The notes beneath the pieces are model-generated. The model had not been told where the DNA came from. It did not search any database and was given only the letters and a program-made list of their open reading frames with translations. A program made the position numbers and the translations under genes. DNA of 23,334 nt from JABJPE01 sp036340215 (GTDB lineage Bacteria > Pseudomonadota > Gammaproteobacteria > Comchoanobacterales > Comchoanobacteraceae): the NCBI GenBank assembly GCA_036340215.1, contig JAYYZF010000073.1, positions 1 through 23,334 on the forward strand, read 5' to 3'. Shown here one piece after another: positions 16,836 to 23,334 of this stretch. Numbering within the stretch: position 1 is the first letter of the stretch; every line of letters begins with the position of its first letter.

Positions 16836-18449
16836 GTGAATAGTGCTGAGCAGCAATTATGGTTAAAGCTATGGCTGTCAAAACATCAAAGAGAGCTGAA
16901 AGAAAATAATATTTCTAGAGATGGGATAACTATTAGTCCGGTAACTGTTGCAGCTATTACAAAAATATCCACTGAAAATTTATCTGAGTTAGATGCTGCT
17001 GAAGATAAAGATATCATTAGGAAAAAAATTAAAATATTAGAGTCTAGATCTGATAATGGAATTATCCCTCCATGGGAGGAAATAAGGTTAACTAGTTCTG
17101 AAGAGGATATTCTTTTAGACTTTTTGATGCCTGTTGATTTACGGAGGATGCAGCTATACCATAATCATATTTCTTTTCTCAATAATGGAAATAACTCTCG
17201 GGATTACTTAAATGAATCTCTTAAAAATTTTAAAAAACTCCTTACTAAAATATTTTACAGTGGAGATTCTTCTTTTGATTTTGAGCAATTTGCAGACTTT
17301 GGCTATTTCAAAGGTGATATCAAAGAAAAGATAACTGGAAATTTTAGCAGATTTAAGGCTGAGGTTAAGAGTCTTAATAATGATGATGCTTTAGCTGCTG
17401 ATGTGCGTTCAGATATTCCTAGAAATAGAGAGCATGATAGAATTTGTAACTTCTTAAGTTTTGCTTTCAGCTTACAAAATATTAAGCCTAGCGAAATGCT
17501 CATTATCCAGACTATGCTTGATATTATTTCTAAAGGTAAATATGTTGAATATTCAAATAATAAATATAAATTTGAATATGATTTCAAAGATTTTTACTTA
17601 GATAAAGCAGTTAAAAGTAAAAATATTTCTGAAGAAGATTATTGGCGTTTAATGTCAATCGCCCGTGCAAGATTGGGGTCTTTGTTTTCGTCAAATTTGA
17701 ATGTTCCGAATTTTGGTAAAGTTAGTGGTGGTAATGAGTTGTCTTATCTGAGTAATAATACTCAGCTGCATTACTTAGAGAATTATTTTGATAAGCAGCT
17801 ACCGAGCGAAGAACATATTGCTGCAGTTAGTAGCTATGAAGATATGTCTGAAGATTTACAATTTAGCTCAAATATTATGCCGTTTCTTGAGTATTTAACT
17901 CAAGATAGAGCTTATTTGAAATTCAAATTTCTTCATGAAGATTTTTGTCTGCACCGAGCATTGCACGCTGAGGATTGGGAATCATATAAGATTCTCTTAA
18001 AGCATGGACTTTCCGAGCAAGTAATTGCTCCACCAGATTTTTGTATAGCTGAATATCGTGGGAAAAGTATTGCAGAAATTCTACCAAAAGCTAATAAAAT
18101 AATAAAAGATTTAATTAATCGTATTGATAGAATGTATCAGTTTGATAATCACGGCACGTTAACTTTAATTCAGGATAATTGTTTACATCTTCTCAAAGAT
18201 AAGAGTGTGCCATGCTTTTCCATGTTTTTTTCTTCTTGCGTTGATAGTAGAACACCTCTGGAAAAGATTGAGGAATTTGCACGTGCTGTTAGTAATATTT
18301 CTAACAATCAAAAGTGGCGTGATGAACCTATGCAAAAGAATATTATGCCAATTATAAATTCTAGCTTGGTTAAAGTTAAGCTTGCTTCAGAGAGAGATTC
18401 GGTGCTGCAGTCAGACTCAGAATCTGTTGTAGGAATGAAATTACGCTAG
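16836..18449 (+). CDS. hypothetical protein, 537 aa, with one ankyrin-like motif
   Basis: I do not recognise the family. The start is GTG at 16836, chosen because GAGGA (16825-16829) sits six bases upstream and the following frame is clean. The protein is polar and helical, with no signal peptide or membrane segment. Residues 372-392 read LHRALHAEDWESYKILLKHGL, which fits the core of an ankyrin repeat (LHxAxxxxDxxxxxxLLxxG), and the following residues up to GKSIAEIL resemble the start of a second unit. Only one good unit is visible, so a full ankyrin domain is not established. The C-terminus (about 513-537) is Ser/Asp/Glu-rich (SERDSVLQSDSESVVG). It follows the 756-aa gene by 250 nt and precedes rpoZ by 185 nt on the same strand. 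Confidence 0.8.
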   Translation: MNSAEQQLWLKLWLSKHQRELKENNISRDGITISPVTVAAITKISTENLSELDAAEDKDIIRKKIKILESRSDNGIIPPWEEIRLTSSEEDILLDFLMPVDLRRMQLYHNHISFLNNGNNSRDYLNESLKNFKKLLTKIFYSGDSSFDFEQFADFGYFKGDIKEKITGNFSRFKAEVKSLNNDDALAADVRSDIPRNREHDRICNFLSFAFSLQNIKPSEMLIIQTMLDIISKGKYVEYSNNKYKFEYDFKDFYLDKAVKSKNISEEDYWRLMSIARARLGSLFSSNLNVPNFGKVSGGNELSYLSNNTQLHYLENYFDKQLPSEEHIAAVSSYEDMSEDLQFSSNIMPFLEYLTQDRAYLKFKFLHEDFCLHRALHAEDWESYKILLKHGLSEQVIAPPDFCIAEYRGKSIAEILPKANKIIKDLINRIDRMYQFDNHGTLTLIQDNCLHLLKDKSVPCFSMFFSSCVDSRTPLEKIEEFARAVSNISNNQKWRDEPMQKNIMPIINSSLVKVKLASERDSVLQSDSESVVGMKLR

Positions 18450-18576
18450 CCAAAATAGGATTACTCTGATGCTAGTTATTATTGTTTAAATCATGTATCT
18501 TAAAATTAATGGCTGTTATTACTTTTTTACTAGGCAGCATATTGTTGAATATTATTATATTATCAAGATAAATGTC

Positions 18577-18606
18577 TTGAATTTATAGTATTAATTAAGT
18601 TACAAT
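18577..18606 (+). promoter_or_regulatory. putative sigma70 promoter of rpoZ-spoT
   Basis: TTGAAT (18577-18582) and TACAAT (18601-18606) are separated by 18 nt, and a start near 18613 gives a leader of about 22 nt with GAGG at 18625-18628. A separate promoter here makes sense because rpoZ is cut off from gmk by two inserted genes. Confidence 0.45.
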
Positions 18607-18634
18607 ACGGCGTTTATTGTTTATGAGGTTTGTA

Positions 18635-18889
18635 ATGGCACGAGTTACGATTGAAGATTGTTTAGAAAGACTACCAAATAGGTTTGAGATAGTTGAGGCT
18701 GCTACTAAGAGGGCACGCCAGTTAGCTCTTGATGGCGCAGATCCACTTGTCAAAGTCAACAGGAATAATAAAGTTGCTGTAACAGCATTACGTGAAATCG
18801 CTGAAGGTCTTGTTAGCCTTGATGGCACTGCAGTTTCAGATGAGAATGATGACAGTGATGTCGATAGTTTTGACGACGTAGCTGAGTAA
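18635..18889 (+). CDS. rpoZ: DNA-directed RNA polymerase omega subunit
   Basis: Omega binds the beta-prime subunit, helps RNA polymerase assembly and contributes to one ppGpp-binding site on the enzyme. The 84-residue protein begins with the family signature ARVTIEDCLERLPNRFEIV, followed by AATKRARQLALDGADPLV and VTALREIAEGLVS, and ends in an acidic tail (DENDDSDVDSFDDVAE) like the E. coli protein (91 aa). The frame extends upstream to a TTG, but the conserved start and GAGG at 18625-18628 fix the ATG at 18635. It is 25 nt from spoT, the usual rpoZ-spoT pair. Confidence 0.97.
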   Translation: MARVTIEDCLERLPNRFEIVEAATKRARQLALDGADPLVKVNRNNKVAVTALREIAEGLVSLDGTAVSDENDDSDVDSFDDVAE

Positions 18890-18914
18890 TTACCGCCCTT
18901 ATTTGGAAAGTAAC

Positions 18915-21065
18915 ATGTCTTTTGAATACCCACAGGAACTAGGGTTAGATCTGTTTAACAATCTTAAGAAATCACTAGCTTATTTAAAAGATGAAGAAAT
19001 TTCAAAAGTTTCCGAGGCCTTTGAGCTTGCTGCTAAAGCTCATGCACCACAAAAACGTGTAAGTGGCGAACCGTATATTACCCATCCAGTTGCAGTTGCT
19101 AAAATATTAGCTAATATGCGGATGGACTACAAAAGTATTGTAGTGGCCTTGCTCCATGATGTTATAGAAGATACCAGTACTACTAAAGAAGATCTGAGGC
19201 TTGCTTTTGATGATGAAGTTGCTGATTTGGTTGATGGTGTAACTAAGCTTACCAAGATAAAGTTTAACACGCGTGCTGAAGCTCAAGCTGAAAACTTTCG
19301 AAAAATGTTACTTGCAATGACCAAGGACGTGCGCACTATTATAATTAAGCTTGCTGATAGAATGCATAATATGCAAACAGTTGAGCATCTTAGCACTGAG
19401 AGAAAGAGGCGTATTGCGCGTGAGACTTTAGATATTTATGCGCCACTGGCTCGGCGTTTAGGCATGCATCACTTCTCGCTAGAGCTAGAAAACTATGGTT
19501 TTTCAGTCTTGCATCCTTTGCGTTATCGTATTCTAGCAGACGCCATGAAAAAAGTTCAGGGTAATCACTATGATATCTTGCAAGAGATTAAGATAGCCGT
19601 ACAAAAAAAATTAGAAAATAATAATATAAAACTCAAAGTTATTGAGGCACGAGAAAAGCATATTTACAGTATTTATTGTAAGATGATGACAAAGCACATA
19701 TCTTTTTCTGATATTACTGATTTTTATGCCTTTCGTATCATAGTGGAGGGGGTTGATGATTGTTATCGGACTTTAGGATTTGTACATAGCTTGTACAAGC
19801 CACTTCCAGCTAAGATTAAAGACTACATAGCTATGCCTAAGAATAATGGCTATCAATCCCTACATACAGTTATGTTTGGTCCGTATGGTGTTCCTATTGA
19901 AATTCAGATTAGAACTCCTAGAATGAACGATTTAGCTAACCAAGGTGTGGCAGCACACTGGGCTTACAAAGCAGGTTCATTCCCAAGTAAATCACAATTA
20001 CAAGCACAGCAATGGTTGCGAAATTTAATTGATATTCAGCAGAAGTCGGGTAATTCTTTAGAGTTTATTGAAAATGTTAAGATGGACTTATTTCCAGATG
20101 ACGTTTATGTGTTTACTCCAAAGGGTGAAATAATGGAGCTGCCAGCAGGTGCGACTGCAATGGACTTTGCTTACATGGTGCATACTGATGTTGGTAATAG
20201 GTGTGTTGCTGCGAGGATAGATAGACAATTAGCACCTCTATCAACTGTATTATCTAATGGCCAGACTTTGGAAATTATAACTACTGAGAGTGCCCGTCCT
20301 ACTCAAGCATGGTTAAATGTTGTAGTTACTGGTAAGGCCAAGAGTGCTATTAGACATTATCTAAAAAATCAACGTAAATCAGAATCTGAGCGCTTGGGCT
20401 TAATGTTATTGAAAAGAGCTTTTATGAATTTTGGTGTTGATTTTGCAACATGTCATGAGGATAACTTAGCAATTTTAGCGCGTGAGTTAGGTTTTTCTGC
20501 ATTTCATGAGTTACTCGAGGATATTGGTTTAGGCAATAGGGCGGCTCCCATTGTTTATAAGCATTACAATAGTCTATTTCATAATACTGCCTTGGATGAG
20601 CAAGTTAGAAAGTCAAACGATCCATTAACTATTAGTGGTACAGAAGGTATGGTAGTTCAGTGTGCTACTTGTTGTTTCCCAATCCCCGGTGATCCGATCG
20701 TTGGTGTGCTTGACTCTGGTGCGGGTATAACTATTCACTCTGATCAATGTGCAAAAATAGCAGATTACAGTGAGCCAGATGTTGTGCCAGTGGCTTGGGC
20801 TGAGAATGTTACTGGTGAATTCAGAGTAGTAGTGCAGGTTGAGACTGTAAATCAGCGCGGTGTTTTAGCTATGTTAGCCCTTGCTATAGCTGACTCTAAA
20901 GCTAGTATTGAGGATATTGATTTCCTCAAGCATGATAAAAATTATTCAGTGGTGAATTTAATAATAGTTGTGTCAGGGCGTGAGCAACTTGCACGGGTGA
21001 TAAGGATGTTAAGGCGAGTTAAGGAAGTGAATAAAGTTACGAGGCTTAAGAGAGGGTTGCAATGA
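18915..21065 (+). CDS. spoT: bifunctional (p)ppGpp synthetase/hydrolase
   Basis: Makes and degrades the alarmone (p)ppGpp, linking starvation to transcription and growth. The 716 residues show the full RelA/SpoT order. The N-terminal HD hydrolase domain has H57, H81-D82 (LLHDVIEDT) and D148 (KLADRMHNMQ), so it should be active; this separates it from RelA, whose HD site is degenerate. The synthetase domain (about 220-350) has REKHIYSIYCKM, DFYAFRI and KDYIAMPKNNGYQSLHT. TGS lies at about 395-456. A zinc-finger-like segment has C583, C586, C587, H608 and C612, and a C-terminal ACT domain covers about 634-713. The frame is open to a TTG at 18903, but the ATG at 18915 has GGAAAG just upstream. 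The stop overlaps the next start by four bases (ATGA). Confidence 0.96.
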   Translation: MSFEYPQELGLDLFNNLKKSLAYLKDEEISKVSEAFELAAKAHAPQKRVSGEPYITHPVAVAKILANMRMDYKSIVVALLHDVIEDTSTTKEDLRLAFDDEVADLVDGVTKLTKIKFNTRAEAQAENFRKMLLAMTKDVRTIIIKLADRMHNMQTVEHLSTERKRRIARETLDIYAPLARRLGMHHFSLELENYGFSVLHPLRYRILADAMKKVQGNHYDILQEIKIAVQKKLENNNIKLKVIEAREKHIYSIYCKMMTKHISFSDITDFYAFRIIVEGVDDCYRTLGFVHSLYKPLPAKIKDYIAMPKNNGYQSLHTVMFGPYGVPIEIQIRTPRMNDLANQGVAAHWAYKAGSFPSKSQLQAQQWLRNLIDIQQKSGNSLEFIENVKMDLFPDDVYVFTPKGEIMELPAGATAMDFAYMVHTDVGNRCVAARIDRQLAPLSTVLSNGQTLEIITTESARPTQAWLNVVVTGKAKSAIRHYLKNQRKSESERLGLMLLKRAFMNFGVDFATCHEDNLAILARELGFSAFHELLEDIGLGNRAAPIVYKHYNSLFHNTALDEQVRKSNDPLTISGTEGMVVQCATCCFPIPGDPIVGVLDSGAGITIHSDQCAKIADYSEPDVVPVAWAENVTGEFRVVVQVETVNQRGVLAMLALAIADSKASIEDIDFLKHDKNYSVVNLIIVVSGREQLARVIRMLRRVKEVNKVTRLKRGLQ

Positions 21066-22207
21066 CAGATGTAGTTATAATAGGTGGTGGTTTGGGTGGA
21101 TATTTACTCGCAACTGAAATAAGTAAGAAATCACCAGAGATAAATTTAACTATGCTTACTGCAGATGCTGGTACTTATTACCTTAAGCCTGCCTTATCTG
21201 CAGCTTTAGCGCAGCAAAAGAGCTTATCCGATTTAGCAATGTTTACGGCAGAGGAGATGGCAAAGCGCTTGAATATGAAGGTTATCCCTCATGCTTATGT
21301 AGAGCGTATAGATTCTACCACGCAAACTATTCATACTGCAGATAAGACTTATAGTTATGATAAGTGTATTTTAGCTACTGGATCTAAAGTAATACCATTA
21401 AATCTTGGGCAGGAACTAAGTGAGCAGGTTTTTACTGTCAATAGTCTAGCTGATTATGCTAGGTTTAGGGATGTTCTGACTAAACCACGGAAAATTACAG
21501 TTATTGGCTCTGGTTTGGTTGGTGTTGAATTTGCAAATGATTTGGCTGCAGCAGGGCACGAGGTTGCTGTTGTTGGTGATAGCGCTTATCCACTGCCACA
21601 AATGATTCCACTTGAGCTTGGGAAAGTATTGCAAGCTGCTATGCAAGATCGAGGTATAACTTGGTCGTTAAATCAAACAGTTACTTCTATAAATTCTAAT
21701 GCGGATAAAGTAAAAGTAGAGTGTGCAAGTGGAGAGGCATTAGACTCAGATCTAGTCTTAATTGCGATTGGTATTAGGCCAGATTTGGGCTTAGCTCAGG
21801 CAAGTGGTTTACAAACTAACACTGGTATAATTGTAGATCTTGAGTGTCGCACTAGTGAGAAAAATATCTTTGCAATAGGTGATTGTGCTGAAGTTGCAGG
21901 TATGAGTCTTTATTACGTGCCACCAATTCGTAAGTGTGCAGCAGCTATTGCTGCAACTTTAGCGGGTGAGCCAACACAAGTGGTATATCCAGCTATGCCA
22001 GTCACAGTAAAAAGCCCAGCGTGTCCAATAGTAGCATGTATTCCTAGAGTTGATTTAGAGCTAAAAACTGAGATCAGTGGTTCTGGTCATGATCTTACTG
22101 CTAGGTATGTTGATACCACAGGAAAACTTCATGGTTTTGCTCTTTCTGGTACGGCTACTTCACAAAAAATGGAATTAGCGCAGCAGATAGAAAATTGGTT
22201 AGGCTAA
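21062..22207 (+). CDS. FAD-dependent rubredoxin-NAD(+) reductase-like oxidoreductase
   Basis: A flavoprotein of the pyridine nucleotide-disulfide oxidoreductase family; the closest type by appearance is the 380-residue rubredoxin-NAD(+) reductase that passes electrons from NADH to rubredoxin (alkT/rubB-like). At 381 residues the length fits. The FAD-binding Rossmann motif is VVIIGGGLGG at 4-13, the ATG motif is LATGS at 104-108, the NADH-binding fold is VIGSGLVGVEFANDL at 147-161, and the second FAD motif is IFAIGDCAEV at 269-278. The C-terminal part (PAMPVTVKSPACPIV, about 310-324) resembles the rubredoxin-reductase C-terminal domain. No CxxC redox-active disulfide is seen, arguing against thioredoxin or glutathione reductases. 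ATGA overlap with spoT indicates translational coupling. No rubredoxin gene is in the window, so the electron acceptor is inferred. Confidence 0.85.
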   Translation: MTDVVIIGGGLGGYLLATEISKKSPEINLTMLTADAGTYYLKPALSAALAQQKSLSDLAMFTAEEMAKRLNMKVIPHAYVERIDSTTQTIHTADKTYSYDKCILATGSKVIPLNLGQELSEQVFTVNSLADYARFRDVLTKPRKITVIGSGLVGVEFANDLAAAGHEVAVVGDSAYPLPQMIPLELGKVLQAAMQDRGITWSLNQTVTSINSNADKVKVECASGEALDSDLVLIAIGIRPDLGLAQASGLQTNTGIIVDLECRTSEKNIFAIGDCAEVAGMSLYYVPPIRKCAAAIAATLAGEPTQVVYPAMPVTVKSPACPIVACIPRVDLELKTEISGSGHDLTARYVDTTGKLHGFALSGTATSQKMELAQQIENWLG

Positions 22208-22270
22208 TTATCTGCTAAAAATACAAAAGCTTCATATTCCTTGCTAATATATCCTCAAGACGCTTTTTGC

Positions 22271-22311
22271 TTAGCTATTTGTTCTTGTAGCTAACTCTAA
22301 TAGCTTTAGAG
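22271..22311. repeat. two back-to-back stem-loops
   Basis: TTAGCTA (22271-22277) pairs perfectly with TAGCTAA (22288-22294) across a 10-nt loop. The next base begins CTCTAA (22295-22300), which pairs with TTAGAG (22306-22311) across a 5-nt loop. Two exact hairpins that abut without a gap are unusual, but neither is followed by a T-run, so a terminator is not indicated on either strand. Confidence 0.4.
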
Positions 22312-22334
22312 CGTAATTATTAATGTTATTTCCG

Positions 22335-22391
22335 AAAAGAAGAATTTTTATTTAATTCTGAGAAGCTGAATATTAAGTCTTCTTTTGTTTT
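22335..22391 (+). terminator. possible terminator of the rpoZ-spoT-reductase operon
   Basis: AAAAGAAGA (22335-22343) and TCTTCTTTT (22378-22386) are a perfect 9-bp inverted repeat followed by GTTTTG. Inside it, AGAATT (22341-22346) pairs with AATTCT (22354-22359), and AGAAG (22361-22365) pairs with CTTCT (22379-22383). The arms can therefore form alternative stems, ending in a T-rich run. The long loop and AT-rich stem make it a weak candidate. It lies about 130 nt past the reductase stop. Confidence 0.35.
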
Positions 22392-22657
22392 GTAAGTTAG
22401 TTGTTCTAATTAGATAAAAACTTTCTAAGTGTAAATTTTTTATGCAGCTAAGTATATTATTAAAACTTATTCTAATTGTTATAGCTAAAATACCTAATAT
22501 AGAAGAATTATTCTTGTTTTTAAGTTAAGAAAAGTAATAAATAATCAGCTCTAGCGGCAAATGGCAGTTTGTTTTGCTTTTTTGCGCAATAGTGGCGCCA
22601 GAATGCCAAATAATAACTATACTTTTGATGTAATAAATATATATAAAAGGTGAATAT

Positions 22658-23334
22658 ATGGGATATTGTATTGATGATAACAATGAAGAAATAAAAAATT
22701 TTAATGATAAAGATGGGGTTTTGGATCAATCTGGCGAAGTTGTATCCAAAGCATTAACATTTTTAACTGGGTTGGTTATTGTTCCTGTTGGTATTATTGC
22801 AGATGTTGCTACTAGAGCATTTGATAAGTCGCGTTACTCTGATTTTGCCTATGATAACCCCTTTACAGAGGGTGTTTTAAGATTTATAGCTGCTGCTGTG
22901 ACTTCTCCAGTTACTTTTCCAGCAATTCTAATATCTTCGGGCTCAGTATTATTTGGGCTAACAAATGCATCTCATGTACGTGCGGTAGACGCCTCTTTGG
23001 GTTTTTTAGGGGTTAGTAAACCGAGTGGTACATTTGTAGATCCAGAAAATTGTAGGTTTGGCGAGCTACGTAATCCAACTACCGTGCAGCAAGGATGGAG
23101 TGGTCTTTGTAAGGCTATAGGTACTCTAACCATAATATTACCAGCTATTATGGTTGTTAAATTTCTTGTAAACCAGGCTAAAGATAATGCTCCGAAAGGG
23201 CCTCAATTTAAAGATAATGGTCCAAAGATTACCCCAAGATCTTTAAAAGCGCACAATGAAAATCATGGTTTAAATGCAGGAGGAAAAAACTCAAGATCTC
23301 CAACAGCTTCATTATCATCAGATGGTAGTGATTC
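22658..23334 (+). CDS. hypothetical membrane protein (3' end outside window)
   Basis: I do not recognise this protein; 225 residues are visible and the frame is still open at the window end. The ATG at 22658 has AAAGGTG at 22646-22652. The N-terminal 28 residues are acidic (DDNNEEIKNFNDKDG). Hydrophobic segments lie at about 31-50 (ALTFLTGLVIVPVGIIADV), 72-101 and 152-172 (AIGTLTIILPAIMVV). From about 175 on the protein is polar and basic, rich in Asn, Pro, Lys, Gly and Ser, with a short internal duplication (KDNAPK, KDNGPK) and a Ser-rich stretch at the cut end. The plan of hydrophobic segments plus a polar tail recalls the C-terminal parts of the two giant proteins, though without visible sequence similarity. 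It follows the noncoding spacer and appears to be a separate transcription unit. Confidence 0.75.
   Translation, partial: MGYCIDDNNEEIKNFNDKDGVLDQSGEVVSKALTFLTGLVIVPVGIIADVATRAFDKSRYSDFAYDNPFTEGVLRFIAAAVTSPVTFPAILISSGSVLFGLTNASHVRAVDASLGFLGVSKPSGTFVDPENCRFGELRNPTTVQQGWSGLCKAIGTLTIILPAIMVVKFLVNQAKDNAPKGPQFKDNGPKITPRSLKAHNENHGLNAGGKNSRSPTASLSSDGSD

Larger units (their letters stand above)
22208..22657. other. 450-bp noncoding spacer rich in inverted repeats
   Basis: No convincing gene is present in any frame. The left half holds the stem-loops listed separately. Further right, AAGAA-TTA-TTCTT (22503-22515) followed by GTTTTT is another weak terminator-like site. A GC-richer patch (about 22555-22605) carries two adjacent 8-bp palindromes, TTGCGCAA (22582-22589) and TGGCGCCA (22593-22600). 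TATACT (22618-22623) could be a -10 box for the downstream gene, without a good -35. Confidence 0.5.

Noticed and set aside
4202..18449. Prophage or transposon carrying the orphan genes
   Set aside because: No integrase, transposase, phage structural gene, tRNA attachment site or flanking direct repeat was seen.
22520..22729. 69-codon frame on the minus strand across the spacer and the start of the last gene
   Set aside because: The translation is an AT-driven Ile/Phe/Tyr run, with no ribosome site, and it overlaps a better supported gene.
1..23334. CRISPR array, tRNA or rRNA genes
   Set aside because: No regularly spaced identical repeats, cloverleaf-like segments with TTCGA loops, or rRNA signatures were noticed in the spacers.

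Overview
The window is AT-rich DNA from what looks like a gammaproteobacterium. The evidence is the gene content and order: yajR-like transporter - ssb - acnA, then rph divergent from gmk, then rpoZ - spoT. The SSB has the enterobacterial-type OB fold and DDDIPF tail, and SpoT is a full-length HD/synthetase/TGS/ACT protein. The low G+C and the very large orphan proteins resemble host-associated or intracellular lineages (Legionellales-like, for example). That placement is inference; nothing here fixes the genus.

Layout: (1) 1-4163, housekeeping on +: the 3' part of an MFS transporter with a YajR-type C-terminal domain, single-strand DNA-binding protein, and aconitase. (2) 4202-12642, two giant unrecognised genes on - (1435 and 1238 aa). 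Both are long helical proteins ending in four closely spaced hydrophobic segments and a short polar tail; the first carries tandem repeats of about 100-117 residues. (3) 12705-14217, rph (-) and gmk (+), divergent over a short shared promoter region. (4) 14315-18449, two more unrecognised genes on + (756 and 537 aa), lying between gmk and rpoZ, which are normally neighbours. (5) 18635-22207, rpoZ, spoT and a rubredoxin-NAD(+) reductase-like flavoprotein, tightly packed (25-nt gap, then a 4-nt overlap). (6) 22208-22657, a noncoding stretch rich in inverted repeats. (7) 22658-end, the 5' part of a fifth unrecognised gene encoding a small membrane protein with a polar tail, cut by the window end.

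The recognisable genes cover ssDNA protection, the TCA cycle, 3'-end RNA processing, GMP phosphorylation, the RNA polymerase omega subunit, (p)ppGpp turnover and redox transfer. The five orphans sit among them, each on the same strand as the housekeeping gene upstream of it. No transposase, integrase, tRNA, rRNA or CRISPR array was seen. The orphans look like lineage-specific proteins, possibly membrane-associated or secreted host-interaction factors. That role is a hypothesis from architecture only.
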